Shown here: one piece after another, positions 22,387-35,794 of the stretch
Layout: each line of letters begins with the position of its first letter
Position numbering within the stretch: the first letter of the stretch is position 1
Assembly: GCF_907164915.1 (NCBI RefSeq)
Contig: NC_061864.1
Span: 377,889-441,888 of the forward strand
Source of the DNA: Impatiens glandulifera
Lineage: Eukaryota > Streptophyta > Magnoliopsida > Ericales > Balsaminaceae
Length of the DNA stretch: 64,000 bases
Direction of reading: 5' to 3'
Position numbers and translations under genes: made by a program
Notes under the pieces: model-generated
Told to the model about the DNA's origin: nothing
Database searches by the model: none
What the model saw: the letters and a program-made list of their open reading frames with translations, nothing else

Positions 22387-24446
22387 TTTATCACAGCAAT
22401 TCTTCCTTCTTCTTTAAGATTAAAGTACCTAGCTGCTATATATCAGTTGTCAGGCTTTCATAGATTAAAGTCGTCTGCATTTACTATCTTGTTTAAGATA
22501 GAACAGAGAGAGAGAGACTGTGTAGGAATCTGGGTTAGTTTGCTTTTTCTGTTGAAGGGTGGTGGAGATTGCAGAATGATGATTTTCAGTCTTTTCTGCT
22601 GCTGTTCTTCAGAGAGAGAGAGAGCGAGTATTTTCACTGTTGTTGCAGAGAGAGAGAGAGAGAGATAGAGAAGATGGACAAGAAAGAGAGGGTCCGGTCT
22701 GGTTTGTTAGTTATAATCTAACGAGAAAGAAAAGAGAAAGAGAAAGGAAAGGGAAAGGAGAAGTTTATCTTTTCTTTAATAAAAAGTTGATAATTCAGGA
22801 TTAGGATTTACAGAATCTCTCATAAAGTCAATTCACAACATTATTATTTCTTTTCTTTTCTTTTTTTACTAAAATTACAACAATAATTCATGATATATTT
22901 TTTTATCATTATTTTTTTAAAATATATCAAAAAAAAAAAAAAAAAAGTGAACTAATTATTTTTTTAAATTAAGTAAAAAGTGAATTGAAATAATAACTTT
23001 TTTGATTAATTTCTAGAAAAGAATGTTTTTTTACCTAATATGTTTTATTTTAATTTTTGACCAATTAAAAAAATTGCATACCAAATATGCAAACATTAAT
23101 TAACTACATTTAATGTTATATAAGAAAATTTCTATAATTATTATATTAAATTGTAAAATTAAAATATTTAATATGGGCTATTAATGCAATATCTGTAATG
23201 TTTTGACCACAATACTTTTTTAGACAATATATATCATCATTTTCCCTTTTATTATTAAAAATACTGTTTTTTTATAAATATTACTGTGGCAATTACAATA
23301 ACTTTAAATAAATTTTAAATATAAAAAATGAAAATGATTTTAATTACATTTAACATGAAAATTGTGATTGATTTTGTAGTAAAAATGTGACAAAAAAAAA
23401 TAAAAAATATTATTTGTGCTATTCAATAAATTCAATATGCAATTTAATTTAATGAACTGACTTTCACCTATTGTCAAAGAAATCAATATACCTTAAAATA
23501 TGCATTATTTTTTTTATTTATTTGAATATGAAGGATTAAATACTCACAATTTGATGTTGCCTCTTCTATTTGGGTTTCATTTAGTCATCCTTAATTTATT
23601 CCAAATGTTTCCGGTCCATTTTTTTCATAGTAAAAATGCTAAAAATAAGATCATGTCATTAATTAAACAAATCCAAGAGAACTACAAGAGGATAGTATGA
23701 GTTATTATTCCAAAAGCTCATAATATATTTATTCACAATAAAATTAGTAAAAATTAGAGATAAAAGTTTATATCACATAATAAATTGTAGTCGAGATACA
23801 ACTTTTTATTCTCATTTATTAGTTATTTCTAACCCCTAGCTAGTTAGTTGACGCCAAGCTTCTCATATAGACCATTTATTTCTATATTTTCTTGCGTTTT
23901 TTATCCGTTTCCTTTACGTATTGCCAATGACAACATTTCTCACATAAAATAAAAGAACGAATTATATGATTCCTAATATATATTATATGTGGAAGACGGG
24001 GCCATATATACCAATAATACAAGGTTTTTCTCTTTAATAAAGTAGAGGTTTGTTTAACATTATAGTTAATGAGTATTAGAAGAATATTGATTAATAAATA
24101 ATGAAGTGTTAATATTTTAAACTGTACTGTGACTGCAATGGAACATTAGTCGTACAAACAAACAGAACCTAACTTCACTTGCTTGGCTGTATACTAGCTT
24201 TTCCATTTTATACCTTTATGTCTTCTTTTCTTAGACCTTTTTTTATTGCTAAGGAAATGATATTGTCATAATGGAATGTAGCTAAGCTTTTTATGCATTT
24301 CCCCATATTTTTTTTTCTTTTCTTTTCTTTTCTAAAGTACAAGATAACATGAGAGAGAGAGAGAGAGATGAGTTTTTGTAATGGATTGACACATGGTTTA
24401 TTATTGGGAGATGATAAATGTTGACCTTATAATAAATTAGCCAGCA

Positions 24447-24571
<125 letters not shown>

Positions 24572-26497
24572 GATTGTAAAATATTCTATTATTCTAATGA
24601 GCGAAATGCTCGATGCTTTAGCTGGCTAGGTTAATTCAAATGATCATCGATGGTCTTTTTTGTTTGAACATTAAAAAAAGAGATCGATCTGTAAACAGCT
24701 GCAGTTTGATCTTACATTTTTAATTTTAGTCAATTTGGGAAGAAACCAGAGTATTCTTACTAAAGCTATATAGACCGGGGGTGAGACAAAATTGTAATTC
24801 AAATAAAATGAAATCATATATATATAGATATTAATTAAAGTTTCAGATCATTTCAATTCCCACTAATAAGAAAAATGGGGTACTTATGCTGTGCAATATT
24901 CTATACTTATTCATAACTAAACTCTTTAATAATTTTTATTATTTAGAAAGTTTAGCTTTTTTTTTGGGTCATGTATTGTAATGATGGTGATTGTTGCGAT
25001 TATTAAATAATGAATTTAATTATAACCATGTTATTCTATATATTGTGGATTATTTGGCTCAACAACTTAGTCTAGTTTGATTGGATCATAATTCACAATG
25101 TAATAATCGATCAGGACGTTTTCAAAAAAGGTACCTAAGAGGAGGAGTCTCATGGGATCGTTGTTATTTTGAATGACTTTCTTGCTCATTACTTTTAGTT
25201 TCATTCTTTATCTAATTCATACTGTCAGTTGTATTTTATTCTTTTTGTTTTGGTATGTTTTATTTAAAGGACTATTTTTTAATATGCATTGTATTGAACA
25301 TTTTAAAAAAATATGAAATATATAATTAGCTACTTTTAAAATCAAATAATATTTTATTTTATATATATATATATATATATAATTGGAATACCCAAGGAAT
25401 ACATAATAAATGGGTCGGATTGAAAATAAATGAATTAGATACGTTTGTTTATTAGAACCACAAAGTTAATGGTTCAAACTCATTTTATAGGATTTCCCTC
25501 ATCAATTTATGTTTTGCTTTTCATTAAATCATATAAAAAAGTAAAAAACAAGCTTTAATAAATAGAAGAGAAGTATGACATAAGCTTTAATAAGTCTCAT
25601 CTAACTTTTACTTCCCAAAATCAATAATATAATTATGTATTCCAATCAACTAAATAAGACATATATACTTACAATTTTTTAAATTGACCCCAATACTATA
25701 TATGTTCATACAAAACAATTGTGAGTTTATCGTGAAATTTGATGCAAATTAATAATAATTATGTAATATACATAATCTCATAGATTAGAATGCATGCAGT
25801 GTGAAGGGAGTTAAGAAATATGTGACACGCATCCAGCATGCACCAGGACTTTAAATTATATATATATATATATATATGGTTATAATGTGAAACGAAAATG
25901 CTGAAAAAAAAGAAGTCATAGAGAAACAATGATATACATATTGACATCAAATATGCTAAAGGATGGATGTGAGACATTTTATTTATTTATTTATAAAGAA
26001 TTAGTTTTCAGTAAATTATAAATATAATATTAATTTATAAATAATAAAAAATAATAGAGGTTAAATAATATAAATTTATAAATGTTAAAATTCTAATAGA
26101 AAATATGTAACAAACATTCATTTTTTTTCCAAGTAACTTCAAAGACAAATTGATTGAGTTTCACGAGAGTGATTATGAAAATGAGTCAGTCGAACAAACT
26201 AATGAAACGGTGTTGAAAACATTTTTACTAAAAATTCGGAGTGGCGGTATAATTTATCTTTGACCGAGAGTTGGTAAACAACGTCAAAAAAATTTATGTC
26301 AAATGATAACTAGTGACAACCCCGAGAATTGGGCTGCTCCATCCCATGTAGAAAAATGTTATCTAAACCCATAGTCAAATAAAAATTACAAAATTTCATC
26401 ATAAACCACTGAACTATACATTTTTATGTTAAAAAATTAATAAATTTATCTAGATACCTATTTTTTTTAATAAATGAGCTGCCCTAGGTGGATTGCC

Positions 26498-26588
26498 CTA
26501 GCCTGTGGGCTTGTTGAGCTTACCTCATGCCGTTCTAGCTCGTGGGCTTGTTGAGCTTACCCCAGACCGTTCTAGCTCGTGGGCTTGG
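26498..26588. repeat. 37-bp tandem repeat, about 2.5 copies
   Basis: Units begin at 26498, 26535 and 26572 (partial), each with CTAGC..GTGGGCTTGTTGAGC, followed by CTTACC and ACCGTT-like ends. It is GC-richer than its surroundings and probably the remnant of a dispersed repeat. No coding sense is seen. Confidence 0.75.
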
Positions 26589-26974
26589 AATCGCCCCTAG
26601 TGATAACTGCTCATTTACAAATATGATCAAAATAACGAGAAATTAATAAATTGTTAGAATATAATGTAAAATACCTCTAAATGAAAGATGCATTCTAAAA
26701 ATGATCTATTAGAAAAATAAAAAATAACTCAAGATCCGATAACATCATCTCATTTGTTGCAAAAAAGAGACCGACAAAAACTCGAGAGATCACCAACACA
26801 ATTGGAGGGTATAAGCAGCAAACGACTCACCAAATATTAAAAATATTGTTTGGATTAAAAATATTAAAAGACGACAAATTCGATCCGGCTAAATAAAATA
26901 TAGTATCAAGTAAAGCATAACAACATCTCAAATTTGAATGATGAAAAATTTGAATGATGAAAAAGAATACGAGA

Positions 26975-26977
<3 letters not shown>

Positions 26978-27047
<70 letters not shown>
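26978..27047. repeat. (AT)35 microsatellite
   Basis: A continuous AT dinucleotide run about 350 bp upstream of the small membrane-protein gene. Confidence 0.9.
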
Positions 27048-27050
<3 letters not shown>

Positions 27051-27401
27051 AAAAAAAATAAAAGGGCCTTATATATGTATAAATAATCTTATTTTTTAGA
27101 AAATAGAATATAAACATAAATCAGGGACAAAATATATGTGCATAAGTAAACATATTAATATTATTTAAATAATATTGTGATTAGATTATGAATTGTTGGT
27201 AAAAGAAAATAGTGAGAATTTGTTTGTTAAAAAAAAGTAGTTAAATTTGTTGGGTAAAAAAACAGAATGGGTACAAATTGAAGTCGGTTCAAATTGTGAT
27301 AACCGGCATAAATAATCCCCACCCGCTTCGCTTGGGTCTCTCTTTCTTCTTTTTTTCATTTTTCCTTCTCTTCTCCTCAGCCATTGCCAAACAGAGAGAA
27401 A

Positions 27402-27661
27402 ATGGCGATTCAGATATCGAGTAAGCCATGGTTCCTCGACGCAATTCCTATCTTGGTAGCAATTTTAATTGTTGCTCATGTACTCGCTCTGGTACCTACT
27501 TGTATTACCTTCAGATCTCTTCTCTTCTGTTCTTCATTTCTCTTCTCTTTAGACATGTAATATCGATCATCATTCTTGATCTCTTCTGGCATCATCAGGT
27601 TTACTGGATTTACAGATTAGTTAGAACTGAGAAACAGCCAATGAGGAGAAAGGAAAGCTAG
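27402..27661 (+). CDS. 50-residue single-pass membrane protein
   Basis: Two exons, 27402-27491 and 27599-27661, joined CTG|GTT in frame, encode a 50-residue protein starting MAIQISSKPWFLDAIPILV. Residues about 11-34 are almost wholly hydrophobic (one membrane span, ending VLALVYWIY), followed by a basic tail RLVRTEKQPMRRKES. This suggests an N-out/C-cytosolic orientation by the positive-inside rule. I recall similar ~50-residue plant proteins with KPWF, HVLALVYW and EKQPxRRK motifs that are annotated only as hypothetical; no function is claimed. Support comes from clean GT-AG signals, an A-rich ATG context and a CT-rich leader. A second intron in the 3' UTR is possible. Confidence 0.75.
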
Positions 27662-28207
27662 CTACAAGTTGTTTAGTTTGCAGAAGAAGAAGAAGAAGAA
27701 GATGAAGAAGAAAGTAAGTAAACAACTCGATGCGATGCTAATTGTTTCCGATGCAATCTTTCTTTATTTATATTTGAGAGCAATTCTTCTACCATTTCTT
27801 TATATGTTTTTTGTACCGTTTTCTGCAATTACTCTTCCTATTATGTTGATGCTGGTGATTGCAGAATGAGATCAGTCTGTCTGTGTGACTCCTCCCTCCA
27901 TATATATAATATTCTTCTTGTTCATTTCTAAAACATTATCTATCTTCGTTGCTGATTACTATATAATTCAAGGTTTATAGTAATCGCATTCTTCCCTGCT
28001 CCTAGCAGCTTATGAGGCCTTTCTTTCATGATTGATAGTCTTTTTAGTAGCTTATAGATCTCCAAAAGATAACCATAAACTGTGACTCTATTTACACTTG
28101 TATTCAGTTATGTTAAGAAGTGAGATATTATTAGGTACACAAACAATCTAAGATCTATCATTAGATATCATTGTTGGAGTTGTCACTTATAAGTAACAGA
28201 TAGATTG

Positions 28208-28238
<31 letters not shown>

Positions 28239-29818
28239 GTGTAAGAGTGTTATTCAAATCAATTTATATCACTTGTAGGAATTTTCTAGACCCTCTAAAT
28301 TCTCTACAAGTGCATTTATAAAATAGAGAACTAACTGCAACTCTCTTTAACTAGTTTCTTCATACTTGTAACTAGCTCCTCTGCCAGTCTTTTAGTTGAC
28401 AAACCCTTGTAATGTGAGTTGAGGTACTTAGCATCTGAACATCTTATAAGTATGTATGTGATAGAAATATGGATTAACCCTGATCTTGATATGACAAGTA
28501 TAGATAGAATGTTGTTGATGTGGAGACTTCTTTCTAGGGTTTGAGAAATAATCAACTGTACAAGCTAAATAAGGGTGAAGAGTTTTGGCCTCATATAGAA
28601 AGTAATTTGCATCTCTACTACATTAACTGCACTTTCCAATTTCTTAATTCATGTATATCTTTTGTTTACCTGCTTAAGCTAAGCAAATCTTGTCTAGCTT
28701 CTGTTTGATTTTGATATATAGTATTTTCTGCAGATTAATTAATCATGGGTTGTTGGATGGATGGATAGAAACACAACTTTCTCTACTGAAATGTATTCAG
28801 TAAAAGCATTGTTGCAGATTAATCAAGCTGTTTTTGTATCATTCTCATATTGTCTAGGTGAGTCTTTTCCAACAAAATTAAATGAATTGATTGCACTTCT
28901 TTGGGGTTTGTTTTCCCTCTACTTCATTTTCTTTTCTTTTCTTTTTTTGGGAAACATCAAAACCCAATGTTTAAATAGAATGCTATAAAACTGAAAATTA
29001 ACTGTTGAATGTAATACTAAATTTTTAAGTGTAAGTAAAGTCTTGAATACTTATTTGTTAAATAAAATCTAAGTGAAAATATAATTAGTTGGCATTGAAA
29101 ATAAATTTAAAATGTGTTAAAAATGACTGTTTTACCCTTGTACTGTCTTTAGTTCAAGTTATGTTTTGGACTTTCTTCATTTATAGTTGATTGAAATAAA
29201 CCTAAAATTTTCACTTAATTTGAATTGAATTTAAATAGTTAAAGTGATTTTTAATAAGAATCGTTGATAAATTTAATTCTAAACACAAATCATTTAAGTA
29301 ATAAAATTTTACCCACCTCCTAAGTCCTAACTAATCAAAGGAAAATGACTCAAAAGTAGTAACTATGCAAAGGAAAATTAGCTTGATCGACAAAGAGAAC
29401 AAAAAAAATTAAGAAAAGAAGTTTGAAATAAGGTATTTTTCTCTTAAGTAATTTTTTTTTTTGAAGTGGAAGAATCGACCATTTCATGAAAATATTAATT
29501 TACAACCATCTATGCATATAAATAAAATATGTCATTTTTATGACAAAAATTAAACAAAGGACAAAACCAATATAAAATAGTTGATTTAAGTTCAGAATGA
29601 AGAGATCACTTAATTCTCATGTCAGTCTTCTAGAAAAAAAGAACAGCTACTATATAATAGCCATTTCAGTGACTTACAAAATTATTTAAAAAATCCGGAA
29701 CTCGCTTCAACCAAAATAACAAAATAATTCCATTACAGTACAAAACAAGTGTCTTCTCTCCAAGAAATAATAATAATAAAAATAAAAACTTACCGAGAAA
29801 TAAAAACCATATCTCTAT
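27662..29818. other. Spacer between the small gene and eIF3c
   Basis: It begins with GAA repeats in the 3' flank of the small gene. A (GAA)n tract lies at about 28207-28236. Sequence around 28170-28560 begins TGTTGGAGTTGTCA and could be an old LTR remnant, but no partner LTR or coding domain was found. The rest is AT-rich. The last part is the eIF3c 3' UTR. Confidence 0.45.
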
Positions 29819-32800
29819 CTAGGCTCGTACACCTCGGTTGAGATTAACCATACCAGTGGACCCATCCGAATGGGACCCCCTCGAATATCCACCTTGATAA
29901 CTTCTCCCTTGCCCACCCGAAGCAGTATCTTGATACCTAGAAGAACTATTATTGTGATACCCACGACCCTGTCCCGCCCCACGACCACCACCTCTTCCAC
30001 CACCATAATAACCACCACCACCTCTTCCACCACCATTGTTATTTCCTCCGCCCCTTCCACCCGAGTAATTCAAATTATCTCCCCACCTTCCACCACCGCC
30101 GCCTCCAGGTGCAGCCGCCAGTGCGGCGGCATAGTCCTGCCCATCTCCACCCCTCCTCCTCTGAGTCAGGGACTCCAAACCGCCGCCGCCAAACCTAGCC
30201 TCAACCGCCCTCTCGTTACTCTCTACCAGAACATTAATCTTCTCGCTCAAATGGAAGATCAATCCCTGCAACTTGGTGTACTGTACGTCGTGCAGAACCA
30301 TACACTGAGTGGGCTGGTCCAGACTAGCGTGAAGCTCTTCAGAAATCATCATCTTGCTCACAATACTAACCGCCTGCGATTCTGTAAGATCGAACATGTT
30401 GGCGATCTGCTCTAGGCTGATGGAGTCGTAGGCGGAAGAGTACGCAAACAGGTAAGTTCTTAGCGCTTCCTCTTTGATTCGGGAGAGGAGCATCTCCAGG
30501 ATACTGTCGCGGTTCTTCACCAGTCTCCAGACGTCAATCGATTTGATGACCTCAAATGCTTTCTGGAAGTCTCCTTTGGAAAGAGCTCTAGTAGCAGACA
30601 TGACATGGTCTCTCACATTTTCGGGTGGTCCTGTGAATGTTTGTCTATCGTTGATATCCAGCAACCTGCGGAAAGTCTTGCTTATCACTCTGCGTTTGGC
30701 ATCATGGCTGTTGGCTGCCATGTTGGGGACTTCAAGAAGCATGGCACAGATCAGATGAATTGATTCTAGTAGCTCTAGATTTATGTGCATGTGGTATGGC
30801 ATTTGTCTTCTCCTTTCAAGACGTTCCTGCATTATTAAGTGTTCAGAAAAAATACAGAATAAATTAATAAGCAAAGCCAACCAAACCAAATATGGGAGAG
30901 AAAAAAGACAGATTGTAAACACTCTTGTCTATGAATCTGAATTACTCAGAGAAATCATCAATTGGTTTTCTAAATGTGGGAGGCACTATATTCAGATATA
31001 ATTTGTGGGTTATTTGGGGTTAATTTCATATAAACTCGTTATCCTGTTAACAATCAACCAAGATATCAATATGCTCCAAATTACGATATTATAAATAAAC
31101 TACATTAAACCAGGTTATATGGAAAGAAATATTTGGTTATTCAGATAACCCTATATCAAACAGGTCATGATCACACAACTGGACGAAAAATGGGGTTTTA
31201 CCATGAAGCCATATATGAGCTCATCAAGCATATCAGCTCAAATGCGTGACATTGTTTTTCAGATAATTTAGGGCTTCTAATTTTCAATTTGGAGGAAAAA
31301 TAAGATTCCATTCATGGTAGTGTATCACTTATGTTGTAAATCATGGAAATTTTGCTCATAAAATCTCTCATTTCATGTACTCAAGCAAAAAGGTGATTAT
31401 TGAAGACTCAATGAAAACTTAGTGAATCAACCTAGAAAATATGAAGTCAAGTTTAAAAAGATGAGCAAACAAGGGAATTCAAAGGACGCAGATAAAAATA
31501 TTATATCCTATAATGAGGAGTAGCATAAGCAGTACAAATTCAGACAGCATGTTTAAAAATAATTGTTTTCATGAAGAGTAGTAAAAACCTGTTCAGGAGT
31601 CTTTTCGTGATATCTACTTTGGGATACACCTTGTGCCAACAGCTCTTTAACCCTACCTCCAGAATACAGCTCAGAAAGACAACCATGTCCTTCAGAAATC
31701 AAACCAGCCCTAAATGCACAAAGACCTAGTTGAGCCATAGCCCTGTTAAAAAGAATCTGGGTTGAAATATCCATGTGCTGAACGTTGTCCTGCAAGTGAC
31801 TCATCAACAACAAATCACGTGCAATGGAGAATTCATCATGTATAGCATGATGGTATATGTCGCAAAGCATCGCCCGAGCCTTAGTCCTCTCATCACCAAA
31901 TTTATATATAAGGGAAACCAAGGAATCCATCAATGTCCTACAGTTCTCCGGAAAAGTGGGTTTTCGGGGAACTATCTCAGGAGTAACCACAAATGCGGGA
32001 CGACTTTCCTCGACGACTTTGAATTCGTTAGTTGATTCTGTATTATCGTTTTCTCCAGTTTCTTCCAATTCAACTAGCTTCCTCATTGCATCGTAAACTT
32101 CCTGAGGTTTATAATATACAAGTTCAACTCTTTTAAGTGCTACCTTAGCCACAGCTTTGGAATCGCCTGATTTCTCAAGATATTCCTGGACGTTCTGAGC
32201 CAGAACAAGGAACAATGGCTCATCTCGTAGCCTCTCAACATATTCACGGGTGTGAGGATCAATGGACTGAAGGCTCTTGAAGAATTCAACTTCTATTCGT
32301 TCTACAAAGGCTGCCAAATTTCCCCAAATTCTAATTGTATCTTTGAAATCAGACCCTTTTCTGGTTTCACCCTCTTCAGGTTCAACAATGTCATCAACAA
32401 CTATGTTAGGGTTCTGGGTGAGGATGTCAAGGATGAAGAGGACATTCTGGACACATTTCTTCCAAACGTTGATTGGCATGTGACCACTTAAACCAGGGTT
32501 GACATCGAATTGTGCTGAAACAACGCAAAAAAGAATCTCGAGTTTTTGAGCCGGGGTCTTAGCTACCCTTGTGAGGAAGGTTAGTTGTTCAACCAGCTCA
32601 ACCCTACCGGTTCCCTTTCTGCCTCTGGCAGCCACAATTTCTTTGAACTTCTTGTTGACAATATCCCAAGTAATTTCACTTGGATCCTTCATGAACTGCT
32701 TATCCATTATTTTGTCTTTCTTGCTCATCATCTTCTCCCAGGGAGCGTCAAGACCTCTCTCTGCTTCGTCTTCTTCATCTTCGTCTCCAGATGCCTCAGC

Positions 32801-33519
32801 AATCTTTGATGGATCCTCCTCGAACTCAGAACCTTCTTCCTCTTCTTCATCATCTTCCTCTTCCTCCTCTGCTTCGTCCTCAGATTCAGATCTCTCCCTT
32901 TGCTTATTTATCAAATCCTCATACTGTTTGTTATTCTTCTTCAGCTTCTGTTTCATGGAATTCAAAGCCTTGGCGTTGCTACTACTCATCTTCTTCTTTG
33001 CCTCCTTGTTAGCCATTGCTTGGTTGAGAAAATCTTCCAACATAACGAGGGCCTTGATATAAAGGTTTGGAACCTTCTCTGATTCCATAACCCTCATCAC
33101 CTTCTCAAGCTGTTTGTTAATCTTGTCAAAGCTCTCTTGAAGACTGACCCAATCATTAATCTTCATTGCGTTCTTCATCTGATCAACAGTAGCAGACATC
33201 TCCTCAAAACGCTTATCTTTAGCAGATCTGACAACGCGCTTCTGACCTTCAGAATCATCGCTATCACTACCGTTTCCACCAGCAAGATATCTACTACCAG
33301 CAGTTGCGGCAGGTTGCTCGCCGCGATCAGAAAGGTCCTCCTCATCGATATCTGGTTGCTCCTCTTCAGAATCGCTATCACCCTAATTGACCATTCACAT
33401 AAGAAATTATTTTCGATTCCGATGTTAATTTTCATTAAATTAGCAAGTAAGTAAAACATATCAAAAGTAAAATCATTCTCTGAAGCAAGCAGTACCTGGT
33501 CCCAAAATCGAGATGCCAT
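29819..33519 (-). CDS. EIF3C: Eukaryotic translation initiation factor 3 subunit C
   Basis: Core subunit of the eIF3 complex, which helps the 40S ribosome bind the initiator complex and mRNA in the cytosol. Three exons (33519-33496, 33382-31589, 30826-29819) encode 941 residues. The MASRFWDQ start is the conserved eIF3c N-terminus. Acidic serine-rich regions lie near 9-52 and about 173-219 (long Glu/Asp runs); the conserved helical core follows (for example [21 protein letters not shown] and [17 protein letters not shown]). The PCI domain spans roughly 680-830. The C-terminal ~110 residues are glycine-rich with [13 protein letters not shown] repeats. One very long central exon is notable beside the heavily split neighbours. 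A 5' UTR intron may exist upstream of 33519. Identification is firm from length and collinear motifs. Confidence 0.96.
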
Positions 33520-34442
33520 TGTTGCCTTGAAAATTCTTCTTCCTTATCAACAAAATCAAAGATGGAGAATCCTCTGCGAGAAGAAACAATAGAAATGCGA
33601 TAATATCTATCGAGTGCGATATTCAGCTATAAATCGAAAGAAACCAAATCGGAGCAAAGAAAATAACTTACTGTGTTGAGAGAGAGAATGAACGAAACCC
33701 TAAAGCCGCCCTTGTTCTCTATCTCTATGTGGAGGTGTTAAAAGATAGGGGTGAATTCGCTACAATACGAATAAGAAGGCCCGTTTAATTGAATAAACCC
33801 TATATCCTAACAATTCCCAAATCATGTTGGGCTGGCTTGTGGGCCGACATTTTATATTGGGTCCGTCAAATATATATTATATATATATATATATATATTG
33901 CATTGTCAAGAAGTTCTTTAGGCTCATTATATATATATAATTATTTATCTCTCTTATAAAAGGGGTACTCTGATTTATTGAAAGTGCTTTAATAATCAAT
34001 ACAACTCCATTCTAAATTCCCTTTCTTCTGTTATGTAAGAACCACTATTACTAAACTATTTTAATAAGTTGAAAATTTAGTCATTTTCATAATAATACAA
34101 CTTCATCCACTTTTTTTTATTTGATTGAATTAACATATTTTAAAATAATTTTTTTATAAACAATTTATTTTTTTCTTAAATACTATTAAAGATTGTGAAT
34201 ATAAGAGTAAACCTAAAATTATTATTTCTTAAATATTATGAATACAAAGGCTTAATTATGTTACTACTCATATTTTAACTTATATAAGATGCATATACTG
34301 ATAGACATAGTTTTTTTTTAATCTAATATGCTTTGGTTTGTCATGTGTGTTAATAATTGATTTAATGGATAATATAAAATGTTATAAGAAATTACTCTCA
34401 AGTGAATTGATTAAAATAGTATGTAAACAAAAACAAAAACAA
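33520..34442. other. eIF3c 5' region and peroxidase 3' region
   Basis: The first ~200 bp form the eIF3c leader and promoter (GAGAGAGAGAA near 33675-33690 on the + strand). AT-rich DNA with a TA run near 33870-33898 follows. No gene is seen. Confidence 0.6.
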
Positions 34443-35794
34443 TCAATTAATAGAAGAACAAGATATTCTAATCTGGCCTTGATTGGCAGTCTTGACTCCA
34501 ATGGTAGATAACCTCAAGAAGGACTGAGTCCAGCTCTCAAAAAACCTATTTTGGTCATTTGCTAAGTCAGACACAATGCCTTTCGTCCTATCGTCGATCA
34601 CAAGGACGGAGTCGGAATGGAACAGTCCACGTCGGGATAACAACATTCTGTAATACTCATTGTCGAATAGGAAAGGGGTAGAAGGGTCATTGACAACTGT
34701 GACCGAAGGGCTACCCCCGGCTGGGCATTGTTTGGATAGCTGGGACGCATAGTTTTCGTCTATCGAACCGTCCACGAAAGTTAGATTCCCTTTTGTGTCG
34801 GCTCTGAAACGATCGCTGAATGCGTTGCAATGCGCCGCTCCAATTGTGTGCGCCCCTGAAGTTAAAAAAAATAAAATTATTATTTTTTAAAATTAGTTAG
34901 TTCGATGCTACCCAATGCCTGAATCCACTAAGAAAACGCTACAGGTATAAAGAGAAAAAAATCAACAAAGTAGGAGAGGATGTTTCACCGTGTATAGGTG
35001 TCATATTTGATGAATGTGATACATGCACTACTACTTATAATGGTATCTTCGAATTAACCAAATTAATTGATGTTAAATAATATAAACCTGAGAGGGTGAC
35101 AAGGTCATTGATGGAGAGGCCTTTGGAAGAGAAGGTTTGAATCATCTGATCAAGTGAAAAACTAGTGTCCACCATGTTCGGCCTTACGTCAGATACAGCC
35201 GACACCTTCCCATCTCTCCGACCAGTCGGAATCTCCACCGCCGGCCCACCAAGCTGCACTTCCATCGTAATCAATCAGGGGAATAGATAGATCATAGATC
35301 ATGAAACAGTATTGGAAAGAGATTTGTTTGTATACTTACAAATTCAACGGCGTCGCGAGCAGCCAAAGCGAGAATATCGGCACACGAAACAGTAAAGGGG
35401 CAAAAGATCTCAAGCATCCTTTTAGCTGAATCAATTACAGAAAACCCTCCTAAGGATCTGTTTGCCGGATCACTTCTCTCTGTTTCATTTCCTTGTAACA
35501 GCACAGACGCATCACATCCCTGTTTTACAAAGATCAAGTATTTATTTATTTATTTAATAAACCTTAATCTCATGTTTAAGTCATTACCTGAACAAAACAG
35601 TCATGGAAGAATAGACGAAGGAGCTTTCCTGGAATTGAAGGGTCATTTGAAGAAACTGATCTGACTGTGTTTTTTACCATAAATTCAGCAGCTGGGCATG
35701 AGATTCCGTAGAAATTGAATGAGAGCTGGGAAAGACTTGGATTAACACTGCATAATAGTAATAATAATGATAATAATAATATTGCTTTCTCCAT
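34443..35794 (-). CDS. Class III secretory peroxidase
   Basis: Haem peroxidase of the plant secretory family, which uses hydrogen peroxide to oxidise phenolics in the cell wall or vacuole. Four exons (35794-35588, 35519-35340, 35253-35088, 34855-34443), the classic four-exon pattern of the family, encode 321 residues. Residues 1-22 are a leucine-rich signal peptide. The mature start QLSFNFYGISCP carries the first conserved cysteine. The distal site is RLFFHDCFVQGCDAS (Arg60, His64, then Cys66 and Cys71). VSCADILALAARDAV follows, and GAHTIGAAHC holds the proximal haem ligand His187. The end is NQGQIRISCSSIN. All eight family cysteines appear present. The isoform and substrate cannot be fixed from sequence. 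Confidence 0.94.

Noticed and set aside
28170..28560. Possible LTR fragment starting TGTTGGAGTTGTCA
   Set aside because: No second LTR, primer binding site or pol domain could be found. The terminal dinucleotide alone is not enough.
29870..30415. 181-codon plus-strand ORF rich in Thr/Ser/Pro
   Set aside because: It is the antisense shadow of the eIF3c glycine-rich tail; composition follows from the GGN codons.
32571..33062. 163-codon plus-strand serine-rich ORF
   Set aside because: Antisense of the eIF3c acidic GAA/GAG region, which reads as Ser/Phe runs on the other strand.
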